From assembly GCA_022768065.1 (NCBI GenBank), contig JALELS010000019.1:1-64000 (forward strand): a DNA stretch of 64,000 bases, read 5' to 3'. Below, one piece after another: positions 1 through 6,722 of this stretch. This DNA is from Ruminococcus sp. (GTDB lineage: Bacteria; Bacillota; Clostridia; Oscillospirales; Acutalibacteraceae). Made by a program: the position numbers and the translations under genes. The notes beneath the pieces are model-generated. The model was not told the DNA's origin. It saw only the letters and a list, made by a program, of their open reading frames with translations, and made no database searches. Numbering within the stretch: position 1 is the first letter of the stretch; each line of letters begins with the position of its first letter.

Positions 1-24
1 GCATGTCTTGTGTTATCTTATTCA

Positions 25-110
25 TAGCGAATAGGCTCTCCTGTCTTTCGGTTTGGTTTAGGCAACTCTACCTTAACACAGGTTTGCTCTATTCGCTACT
101 TTTATTTTCC
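25..110 (+). other. Unidentified structured element (long stem-loop)
   Basis: A perfect 10-bp inverted repeat (TAGCGAATAG at 25-34, CTATTCGCTA at 89-98) encloses a second arm pair, CCTGT at 40-44 and ACAGG at 78-82, so the 74-nt span can fold into a two-tier stem. It is followed on the plus strand by a T-rich run (99-110), as in a terminator or a small RNA end. I could not match it to a riboswitch or known RNA family. No protein-coding gene is convincing in 1-221; the open frames there run into the tRNA. Confidence 0.4.
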
Positions 111-221
111 ATTTTTGTCACACATCATTGTAACACATACACCGAAATTTGTGTAATGCAAAAAATATTGCTTGCTTTTTTTAATAAAATCATATATAAT
201 ATCCTTCGTAATTTGATCTAT

Positions 222-313
222 GGAGAGTTGTCCGAGCTGGTCGAAGGAGCACGATTGGAAATCGTGTAACCGCCTAAAACGGTTCGAGGGTTCGAATCCC
301 TTGCTCTCCGCCA
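222..313 (+). tRNA. tRNA-Ser(GGA)
   Basis: The acceptor arms GGAGAGT (222-228) and GCTCTCC (303-309) pair, with discriminator G310 and an encoded CCA at 311-313. The anticodon stem CACGA/TCGTG (250-254, 262-266) encloses the loop TTGGAAA with anticodon GGA at 257-259, which reads UCC/UCU serine codons. A long variable arm, as expected for class II tRNA-Ser, precedes the T-arm GGGTTCGAATCCC. The gene is isolated, with no other tRNA visible in the window. Confidence 0.97.
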
Positions 314-318
314 TAAGA

Positions 319-352
319 AACAGGGCGTAGCAAATGCTGCGTCCTGTTTTTT
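319..352 (+). terminator. Intrinsic terminator of tRNA-Ser
   Basis: The arms AACAGG-G-CGTAGC and GCTGCG-T-CCTGTT pair around a short AAAT loop and are followed by a run of T residues to 352. It lies 5 bases after the encoded CCA. Confidence 0.85.
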
Positions 353-593
353 GTCCGAAAGCAAAAAGGGATTCGAACCCTTACAATCTTTTGCAAGACG
401 AAGTCTTGTCAAAAGAAGTCTGTAATAGGATAGTTTGCAAAGTAAACTCGAGGGCGAACGAAGTGAGCCGAGCCAATTACTCAGACGAAAATGCGACGTA
501 GCTTTGACCGGGCTTTTTGAAAATTGAAAATTGTTTGAGAAAATTTATGCTGTTTGGAGTCACAAACTCTACTATGCGGTTGCATTATACAGC
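353..593. other. Intergenic repeat-like region with an inverted tRNA T-arm
   Basis: No gene is supported here. At 367-383 the minus strand carries a T-arm-like stretch (GGGTTCGAATCCC) that is an inverted copy of about 15 bases of the tRNA-Ser 3' part. Short hairpins follow, such as CAAGAC-GAA-GTCTTG near 395-409 and GTTTGC-AAA-GTAAAC near 434-448, then a segment with GCGAACGAAGTGAGCC. This could be a degraded tRNA, a dispersed repeat or an integration scar; the sequence alone does not decide. Confidence 0.4.
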
Positions 594-617
594 TTGACGG
601 TAACGAAAAAAGCTGTT

Positions 618-649
618 AAACTCTAAAGTTATAATAGAGTTTCGGGAGG
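618..649 (+). promoter_or_regulatory. merR-gene promoter with inverted repeat
   Basis: The -10 hexamer TATAAT (630-635) lies between the arms AAACTCTA (618-625) and TAGAGTTT (635-642), a perfect 8-bp inverted repeat with a 9-bp spacer. The ribosome-binding site GGGAGG is at 644-649. The placement suggests autoregulation by the MerR protein; no good -35 is seen at normal spacing. Confidence 0.5.
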
Positions 650-656
650 CTTTAAA

Positions 657-1502
657 ATGAAAGACGGATTGCTATCCATAGGGAAAACAGCGGAAATGTG
701 TCATTTGTCCGTTGCAACATTGCGGCTTTACGATGAATTGGGATTGTTAAAACCAAAGTATAAAGATCCCGAGACGGGATACCGCTATTACGATGTTGCA
801 CAAAATGCACGGCTGGATATGATAGCGTATATGAAAGAACTCGGAATGAGTCTTACGGAGATCGGTGAAGTCTTGAAAAAAGAGGATATTGTGCTTATAG
901 AGACTATACTTACGCAAAAAAACGAACAGTTGCACCGTCAAATGCGCGCGCTTCGGGCACAGCATGATGCGGTAGAGCGCGCAATTGCATCTATTGAACG
1001 TTATCGCAAGTCACCGGAAAAAGGTACCGTAGTTCTTGAATATATTGACCGACGTTATATTTGGGGTATGCCGTGCGCCTGTGATTTCTATAAAGAAGGG
1101 CTTCGTGCGTTTGAAAACGAGCTTGTCGGTTTGCGAAAAGCCCTTATAGAACGCGGCTTTTTGCAGGTGCATTCATATACCGTAGGTACTTCTATAAAAA
1201 AAGAAAATTTCATCGATAACAATTTTGTTCCGCAGGATACGTTTGTATTTGTAGGATACCGTGACCAAACGAGTTTGCCGGGCACGGTTATAGTTGACAG
1301 CGGGATGTACGCCTGTATTTATCTTGACAATTTTGACGATGAACTTGAATATGCACGGCTGTTGCTGCAAAACTGCAAGGAGAATAACCGCATAATCTGT
1401 GGGAACTATATTTGCGAAATAATGACTGAATTCAACGTCTTTGACGACAGTCGGCGCAATATGTTCCTGCGCTTACAGGTACCTGTAAAATTTAATAGAT
1501 AA
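657..1502 (+). CDS. MerR-family transcriptional regulator with GyrI-like effector domain
   Basis: This 281-residue protein starts with a MerR winged-helix (about residues 6-75; SIGKTAEMCHLSVATLRLYDE, then LGLLKP and GYRYYD). A coiled-coil dimerisation helix follows to about 125, and a C-terminal domain of about 150 residues looks like the BmrR/GyrI-type small-molecule binding fold. MerR proteins twist promoters with long 19-bp spacers to activate them on ligand binding. Exactly such a promoter lies just after this gene, in front of the dehydrogenase, so that gene is the likely target. The ligand cannot be read from the sequence. The start is fixed by GGGAGG seven bases upstream. Confidence 0.85.
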   Translation: MKDGLLSIGKTAEMCHLSVATLRLYDELGLLKPKYKDPETGYRYYDVAQNARLDMIAYMKELGMSLTEIGEVLKKEDIVLIETILTQKNEQLHRQMRALRAQHDAVERAIASIERYRKSPEKGTVVLEYIDRRYIWGMPCACDFYKEGLRAFENELVGLRKALIERGFLQVHSYTVGTSIKKENFIDNNFVPQDTFVFVGYRDQTSLPGTVIVDSGMYACIYLDNFDDELEYARLLLQNCKENNRIICGNYICEIMTEFNVFDDSRRNMFLRLQVPVKFNR

Positions 1503-1520
1503 TTTTTTCACAAACTTGTC

Positions 1521-1551
1521 TTGACTCTCAACATGAATGAGGGTTTATACT
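1521..1551 (+). promoter_or_regulatory. MerR-type promoter with 19-bp spacer
   Basis: TTGACT (1521-1526) and TATACT (1546-1551) are separated by 19 bp (1527-1545). The spacer region carries the near-perfect dyad ACTCTCA / TGAGGGT. A 19-bp spacer is the hallmark of promoters activated by MerR-family regulators. The site is 19 bases after the merR stop codon and 54 bases before the next gene. Confidence 0.75.
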
Positions 1552-1605
1552 AAATGTGTAACGGGGATAAGTACCCGTGAAAAGTATATTAAGGAGGACT
1601 TATTT

Positions 1606-2631
1606 ATGGAAAAAATTAAAGTGGTACAGTATGGCTGCGGAAAAATGAGCAAATATATTCTTCGCTACCTGCATGAACACGGCGCACAGATTGTCGGTGC
1701 CATTGATGTCAATCCTGCGGTAGTCGGGCAGGATGTCGGTGATTTTGCCGGACTCGGCGTTAAGACCGGCGTGCTTATCTCGGATAATGCCGATAAGGTT
1801 CTTGACGAGTGTGATGCGGATGTAGCAATTGTTACGCTGTTCAGTTTTATAGGCGATATATACAGTCACGTTGAAAAATGTGTTTCACGCGGAATTAACG
1901 TAATTACAACGTGTGAAGAGGCTATCTATCCGTGGACAACATCTGCTGCACAGATAAATCGCCTTGATGCAATTGCAAAAGCAAATAACTGCACCATAAC
2001 CGGCAGCGGTATGCAGGATATATTCTGGATAAATATGGTTGGCCTTGTTGCGGGCGGATGCAATAAAATCACTAAAATTAAAGGTGCGTACAGTTATAAT
2101 GTCGATGAGTACGGGTTGGCTCTGGCAAATGCTCACGGCTGCGATCTTACACCCGAAGAATTCGAACAGACAATTGCGCATCCGGAAAAATTTGAGCCTT
2201 CATACGCTTGGAATGCCAGTGAAGCGATTTGCAACAAACTCGGACTTACTATAAAATCCATTGAGCAGAAACACGTTCCGTGTGTCATTGACCGAGATAT
2301 TTATTCCGAGACTCTCGGTAAAACCATCAAAGCCGGTCGCTGCATAGGTATGTCTGCCGTTGTTACCATAGAAACGATGCAGGGAATTACCGTCGAAGAA
2401 GAGACTATCGGTAAGGTTTACGGACCCGATGACGGTGATATGTGCGATTGGTATATTTCAGGCGAACCGGATACCGAATTCCATGTGGTCAAGCCCGCTA
2501 CGGTCGAGCACACCTGTGCAACGGTTGTCAACCGTTTGCCCTCGCTTCTTCGTGCACCTGCAGGCTATGTAACGGCAGATCAGCTTGAACCCAATGAATA
2601 CCTCACTTATCCCATGGAGCTTTACTGCTGA
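1606..2631 (+). CDS. NAD(P)-dependent dehydrogenase, dihydrodipicolinate-reductase / 2,4-diaminopentanoate dehydrogenase-like
   Basis: The 341-residue protein opens with a Rossmann segment ([18 protein letters not shown], about residues 4-21) that would bind NAD(P). The remainder resembles the C-terminal domain of 2,4-diaminopentanoate dehydrogenase, an ornithine-fermentation enzyme related to DapB. No other ornithine-fermentation gene is nearby, so the substrate is open. An in-frame start at 1537 is ruled out because it lies inside the promoter (1521-1551); ATG 1606 has AAGGAGG at 1591-1597. The gene is probably controlled by the MerR protein upstream and ends in a clear terminator, so it is a single-gene transcript. 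Confidence 0.75.
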   Translation: MEKIKVVQYGCGKMSKYILRYLHEHGAQIVGAIDVNPAVVGQDVGDFAGLGVKTGVLISDNADKVLDECDADVAIVTLFSFIGDIYSHVEKCVSRGINVITTCEEAIYPWTTSAAQINRLDAIAKANNCTITGSGMQDIFWINMVGLVAGGCNKITKIKGAYSYNVDEYGLALANAHGCDLTPEEFEQTIAHPEKFEPSYAWNASEAICNKLGLTIKSIEQKHVPCVIDRDIYSETLGKTIKAGRCIGMSAVVTIETMQGITVEEETIGKVYGPDDGDMCDWYISGEPDTEFHVVKPATVEHTCATVVNRLPSLLRAPAGYVTADQLEPNEYLTYPMELYC

Positions 2632-2664
2632 TTTTAACAGTTAATAAAGTCAATAAAGCATAAT

Positions 2665-2706
2665 TAAATCGGCACAGACGATAAAATATCGCCTATGCCG
2701 ATTTTT
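2665..2706 (+). terminator. Intrinsic terminator
   Basis: AAATCGGCA and TGCCGATTT form a strong stem with an inner CGATA/TATCG helix, followed by T residues. It ends the dehydrogenase transcript. Confidence 0.85.
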
Positions 2707-2961
2707 AATCGGGCTTTTTTCTTGCGTCTTACATTTGTCTAATGTCGGCTTAAATACCGTTATTTACAAATAAGACATCAAACCTCACGTCACTTAATTG
2801 CTGAAATTCTCAACTTTGAAATGCAAATCGTTTTATTTTTATCGTTTTCGGACTAACTTCTTGTTCATAATCCCTTTTTGTGATAAACTGTGTTACAAAT
2901 GCCGCTTGTCGGGCGGCGTCATTTACGGATATAATACTAACAGAAAACCAGGGCGAAAAAT
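2707..2961. promoter_or_regulatory. Intergenic region with candidate promoter
   Basis: No gene is seen. TTGTCG (2906-2911) and TATAAT (2930-2935) with an 18-bp spacer form a plausible promoter for the aminotransferase. GCCGC/GCGGC arms (2901-2905, 2913-2917) overlap the -35 and could be an operator. The ribosome-binding site before 2962 is weak. Confidence 0.5.
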
Positions 2962-4134
2962 ATGAAAGATTTATCAAAACGAACAATGGATTTTACGGAT
3001 TCCGTGATACGTCGTATGACGCGCGTTTCCATGAAATACAACGCTGTAAACCTGTCGCAGGGATTTCCCGACTTTGAACCGCCGGAGCCGATACTTCAAA
3101 GACTTGCCGAAGTGGCGCACGAAGATTTCCACCAGTATTCCGTCACTTGGGGAGCACAAAATTTCCGAGAGGCTCTTGCGGATAAGCAGTCGCATTTTAT
3201 GGGCAGAAAAATTGACCCGAACAGCGAAATAGTAGTTACCTGCGGAAGTACTGAGGCAATGATGGCGGCCATGATGACCGTAACCGATCCGGGGGATAAG
3301 GTTATAATATTTTCCCCGTTTTACGAAAATTACGGTGCCGATACCGTTTTGTCGGGCGCAGAACCGATATATGTTCCGCTTCATCCGCCCGAATTCAAAT
3401 TCAATACGGATGAGCTTGAGGCTGCGTTTAAACAAAAACCTAAAGCCATCGTGCTATGCAATCCGTCAAATCCGTGCGGCAAGGTGTTTACATATGACGA
3501 ACTTCGCATAATTGCCGATTTTGCGGAAAAATACGATGCGTATGTTATAACCGATGAGGTTTATGAGCATATAGTTTATGAGCCGAATAAGCATACATAT
3601 TTCGCGACGCTTCCGGGAACGTGGGAGCGCACAATTTCGTGCAGCTCTCTGTCAAAAACATATTCGATAACCGGTTGGCGACTCGGATATATAATAGCGC
3701 CTTCGCGCATAACGGAAACCGCCAAAAAAGTGCATGACTTTTTGACTGTCGGCGCCGCGGCTCCGCTTCAGGAGGCCGCCGTTACGGGACTTCGTTTCGG
3801 TGACGAATATTATGAAGAATTAAGACGTACATATACCGATAAACGGAATTTGTTTTTAAAAGGACTCGATGATATCGGAATACGCCATACCTCGCCCGAG
3901 GGCGCTTATTATGTGCTTTTGGACATTTCCGAATTCGGTTATGATTCGGATCTTCGCTTTTGTGAAGAGCTTGCCGAAAAGGTCGGCGTGGGCGCCGTAC
4001 CCGGGTCAAGCTTCTTTCGCGAAGACGTCAACAACCTTATTCGTCTGCATTTTGCAAAAAAGGACGAAACGCTGTATGAGGCACTTAACCGACTTGAAAG
4101 CATAAGGAAAAAGCTGCCTGTTAAAAAATATTGA
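2962..4134 (+). CDS. Class I pyridoxal-phosphate aminotransferase
   Basis: The 390-residue protein has the fold-type I aminotransferase landmarks in order: NLSQGFPDFEPP near the N-terminus, the phosphate-binding GSTEAM, the NPSNPCGKVF motif, DEVYEHIVYE for cofactor pyridine binding, the SLSKTYSITGWRLGY segment with the PLP lysine near residue 232, and a C-terminal arginine segment (NLIRLHFAKK). Relatives include broad-specificity aspartate, methionine or aromatic aminotransferases, and the amino donor cannot be fixed here. It is followed after 16 bases by a GNAT gene, probably in the same transcript. Confidence 0.85.
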   Translation: MKDLSKRTMDFTDSVIRRMTRVSMKYNAVNLSQGFPDFEPPEPILQRLAEVAHEDFHQYSVTWGAQNFREALADKQSHFMGRKIDPNSEIVVTCGSTEAMMAAMMTVTDPGDKVIIFSPFYENYGADTVLSGAEPIYVPLHPPEFKFNTDELEAAFKQKPKAIVLCNPSNPCGKVFTYDELRIIADFAEKYDAYVITDEVYEHIVYEPNKHTYFATLPGTWERTISCSSLSKTYSITGWRLGYIIAPSRITETAKKVHDFLTVGAAAPLQEAAVTGLRFGDEYYEELRRTYTDKRNLFLKGLDDIGIRHTSPEGAYYVLLDISEFGYDSDLRFCEELAEKVGVGAVPGSSFFREDVNNLIRLHFAKKDETLYEALNRLESIRKKLPVKKY

Positions 4135-4150
4135 TTATACGGAGATTTTT

Positions 4151-4675
4151 ATGGAACTTATACGTTTGAGAGACAACAAGGGAAAAATATTTGATACCGC
4201 AATGAAGCTCTATGAAAAAAGCTTCCCCAAATACGAGCAGAGGTCATATAACGCACAGCAGAGAGCTATGAGCGACGAACAGTATCACTTTGACCTTATT
4301 TACGATGACGGTGAATTTATAGGCGAAGTGCTTTATTGGAATGCCGACAGCTTTATATATGTGGAGCATTTTTGTATTTTGCCGGAAAAGCGCAACCATA
4401 AATACGGCGAGCGCACACTCTCAATGCTGCAAGACTGCGGCAAAACGATTATTTTGGAAATCGACCCGCCCGTGGACGAGCTGACTGTTCGCCGTCGCGG
4501 ATTTTATGAACGAAACGGGTTTAAATTAAACGATTTCGAGCATTTTGCGCCTGCATATACGGAGGGCGGAGAAAGCTTTGAGCTTAAAGTTATGACTTAT
4601 CCCGATAAAATCACCAAAGAACTGTATGACGGGTTTTATAAATTCCTTTGTGATAAAGTGAAAATGTATATATGA
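4151..4675 (+). CDS. GNAT-like acetyltransferase
   Basis: This 174-residue protein shows a weak GNAT pattern: a strand FIYVEHFCILPEKRNHKYGERTLSML, which fits motif A (acetyl-CoA pyrophosphate loop, here RNHKYGERTL), followed by IILEIDPP and the RRRGFYERNGFKLND segment typical of motif B. The substrate is unknown. A GGAGA lies six bases before the ATG. The gene is 16 bases after the aminotransferase and probably cotranscribed, which hints at amino acid derivative chemistry but proves nothing. Confidence 0.7.
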   Translation: MELIRLRDNKGKIFDTAMKLYEKSFPKYEQRSYNAQQRAMSDEQYHFDLIYDDGEFIGEVLYWNADSFIYVEHFCILPEKRNHKYGERTLSMLQDCGKTIILEIDPPVDELTVRRRGFYERNGFKLNDFEHFAPAYTEGGESFELKVMTYPDKITKELYDGFYKFLCDKVKMYI

Positions 4676-4814
4676 TTTTATTTTTCGTCCGATATTGACA
4701 AAAAGCGCGGTAAAACGTTGCTTTTTTTACCAGATCGACTTCCGAAAACAAATGCATTTTTTTGGGAAAAGTAAATGTCGATTTACAAAATATGTTAATT
4801 TTTTAACTCTTTTG

Positions 4815-4842
4815 TTGACATTGTTTATAAAAATGTTATAAT
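4815..4842 (+). promoter_or_regulatory. Consensus sigma-A promoter of the SDR gene
   Basis: A perfect TTGACA (4815-4820) and a perfect TATAAT (4837-4842) are separated by 16 bp in an AT-rich stretch. This suits a highly expressed gene, and the downstream gene has codon use like the nearby ribosomal and elongation-factor genes. Confidence 0.85.
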
Positions 4843-4875
4843 AAAAACACTATGATTTAAATGAGGTGGAACAAT

Positions 4876-6441
4876 ATGGGAGCTAAAAAAACCGTAATGT
4901 TGACCGGCGCTTCCGGTCATATGGGTTTCCACGGCTTTAAAGAACTCTACGCTAAGAAAGACAAGTTCAATCTTGTCCTTTTACTTCGCGGAAGTGAAAA
5001 AAACCGTGTTAAATTCAAAGATTTTGAAAATGATCCTTCAGTCAGAATAGTATGGGGCGATCTTACAAACTATGAGGATGTTCTCAATGCCGTTACAGGC
5101 GCCGACTATGTCCTTCACGTAGGCGGCATGGTTTCTCCGGCAGCAGACTGGAAACCGTACAGAACACAGAAAACAAACATAGGCGCTGCTCAGAATATCT
5201 GCAAAGCAGTTCTTGCTCAGCCCGATCCCGACGCAGTTAAGGTTTGCTACATAGGTACCGTTGCCGAGACAGGCGGCCGTAATTATCCTATTCATTGGGG
5301 TCGTTGCGGCGATCCGCTTAAGGTTTCGGTATACGACCACTACGCTGTTTCTAAGTGCGTAGCAGAGCGCGTATTCGTCGAGAGCGGTATTAAGAATTGG
5401 GTTGTAATGCGTCAGTCGGGCATACTTTATCCCAACATTCTTAAAAATATGGATCCTATCATGTTCCACGTTCCGATAAACGGTGTTCTTGAGTGGTGTA
5501 CTGTTGAGGATTCGGGACGTTTGCTTGCAAATCTTTGCGACGAAGATGCAAAGGGCAACCTCGGTTCTGACTTCTGGAACCACTTCTTCAACATCGGTTC
5601 CGGTAAAGAATACAGAATTTCAAACTATGAGTTTGAGTGCCTTCTTCTCGGTACGCTCGGTCTTGCCGGCCCCGAAAAGCTCTTTGACCCCAACTGGTTC
5701 ACTACAAAGAACTTCCACGGTCAGTTCTATGCCGACGGCGACAAGCTTGAAAACTTCCTTCACTTCCGTGAAAATCTTCCTGTTAAGGATTACTTCAACC
5801 GTCTTGCAGATCAGGTTGAATTTTACTTCAAAATCCCGAGATATCTTCCGAAGAACCTCGTTGCAGCTTGCGCGAAGCCCTTTATGAAGAAAATTGCAAA
5901 GACTCCGGACTTCGGTACTCTTGACTGGGTTGAAAAGAATAACAAGCAGCGTCTTGATATTTACTTCGGCGGTATGGATGAGTGGAAGAAGATCCCGTCA
6001 AAGTGGGAAGACTTCGACATCATCAAGTTCGATAAGGATAACAGCGCAGCTGAGCAGTTTAAGCTTGACCACGGCTATGATGAGACTAAACCCGAATCAG
6101 AGCTCGATATTGAGGATATGAAGCAGGCTGCTAAGTTCCGCGGCGGCGAATGCCTCTCCGAGACTATGACAAAGGGCGATATGGCTACAAAGCTCAAATG
6201 GAAATGCGGCCACTGCGGCGCAGAGTTTGAAGCAAGCCCCGCTCTTATACTCCTCGGCGGACATTGGTGTCCCGAGTGCTATATCCCGCAGAAAGCTTGG
6301 GATTATGACGCTATCGCAAAGACCAACCCGTTCTTTGCTCAGGTTTGGTATACAAACCACAGAAAAGATGAGAACAACCGTTATGACTTTGACGATTTGT
6401 TCCACATCAACGGCGTTGCTTGGGACGACATCAAGAGATAA
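4876..6441 (+). CDS. Extended-SDR NAD-dependent epimerase/dehydratase with C-terminal zinc-ribbon domain
   Basis: The protein has 521 residues from ATG 4876. The ATG at 4861 contains the ribosome-binding site GAGGTGG and is less likely to be used. The N-terminal half is an extended short-chain dehydrogenase: TGASGHMGFHG binds the nucleotide, and YAVSK holds the catalytic Tyr and Lys. The last 110 residues form a different domain, with FRGGECLSE, then KLKWKCGHC and HWCPEC giving a Cys4 zinc ribbon of the kind often found in DNA-associated proteins. The fusion is unusual. A consensus promoter and a strong terminator make it a single-gene, probably abundant transcript. The substrate is not identifiable. 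Confidence 0.8.
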   Translation: MGAKKTVMLTGASGHMGFHGFKELYAKKDKFNLVLLLRGSEKNRVKFKDFENDPSVRIVWGDLTNYEDVLNAVTGADYVLHVGGMVSPAADWKPYRTQKTNIGAAQNICKAVLAQPDPDAVKVCYIGTVAETGGRNYPIHWGRCGDPLKVSVYDHYAVSKCVAERVFVESGIKNWVVMRQSGILYPNILKNMDPIMFHVPINGVLEWCTVEDSGRLLANLCDEDAKGNLGSDFWNHFFNIGSGKEYRISNYEFECLLLGTLGLAGPEKLFDPNWFTTKNFHGQFYADGDKLENFLHFRENLPVKDYFNRLADQVEFYFKIPRYLPKNLVAACAKPFMKKIAKTPDFGTLDWVEKNNKQRLDIYFGGMDEWKKIPSKWEDFDIIKFDKDNSAAEQFKLDHGYDETKPESELDIEDMKQAAKFRGGECLSETMTKGDMATKLKWKCGHCGAEFEASPALILLGGHWCPECYIPQKAWDYDAIAKTNPFFAQVWYTNHRKDENNRYDFDDLFHINGVAWDDIKR

Positions 6442-6460
6442 ATTTTTGCAGAAATGCATA

Positions 6461-6499
6461 AAAAACCGTGAAGCCTTTAATCGGCTTCACGGTTTTTTT
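6461..6499. terminator. Bidirectional intrinsic terminator
   Basis: AAAACCGTGAAGCC and GGCTTCACGGTTTT form a 14-bp stem around a 7-base loop, with T runs on both strands. It serves the SDR gene on plus and the copper operon on minus. Confidence 0.9.
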
Positions 6500-6512
6500 A
6501 ACCGAGCATAGT

Positions 6513-6722
6513 TTATTCTATGCCTATTACTTTGTAGTCCTTGTCCTCAACGGCTTTTTTGAGAACGTCGTTGTCGATTTCGCCTTTAAGAGTGACCTTT
6601 GCGGTACCGCTTACATGGCTTACTTCGGCTGACTCAACCTCAGGTAATTCTTCAAGTGCTTTCTTGACCGCGGCCTCGCAATGTCCGCACATCATACCTT
6701 CGATTTTAATTGTTTTTTCCAT
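6513..6722 (-). CDS. Candidate separately translated CopZ-like copper chaperone, internal in-frame start in copA
   Basis: Within copA, an in-frame ATG at 6722 is preceded by GGAGG (6738-6734 on the minus strand) with 11 bases between. Translation from it would give a 69-residue free HMA domain starting [18 protein letters not shown], the size and sequence of a CopZ copper chaperone, which binds Cu(I) through the CxxC pair. The linker codons that create the ribosome-binding site read ATEELKT. Either the site is a relic of a formerly separate copZ that has fused, or one message makes both the fused pump and free chaperone. This is inference from sequence only. Confidence 0.5.
   Translation of the reverse strand: MEKTIKIEGMMCGHCEAAVKKALEELPEVESAEVSHVSGTAKVTLKGEIDNDVLKKAVEDKDYKVIGIE

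Noticed and set aside
3..269. Open frame of 88 codons running into tRNA-Ser
   Set aside because: It overlaps the tRNA, has no ribosome-binding site and no recognisable protein features.
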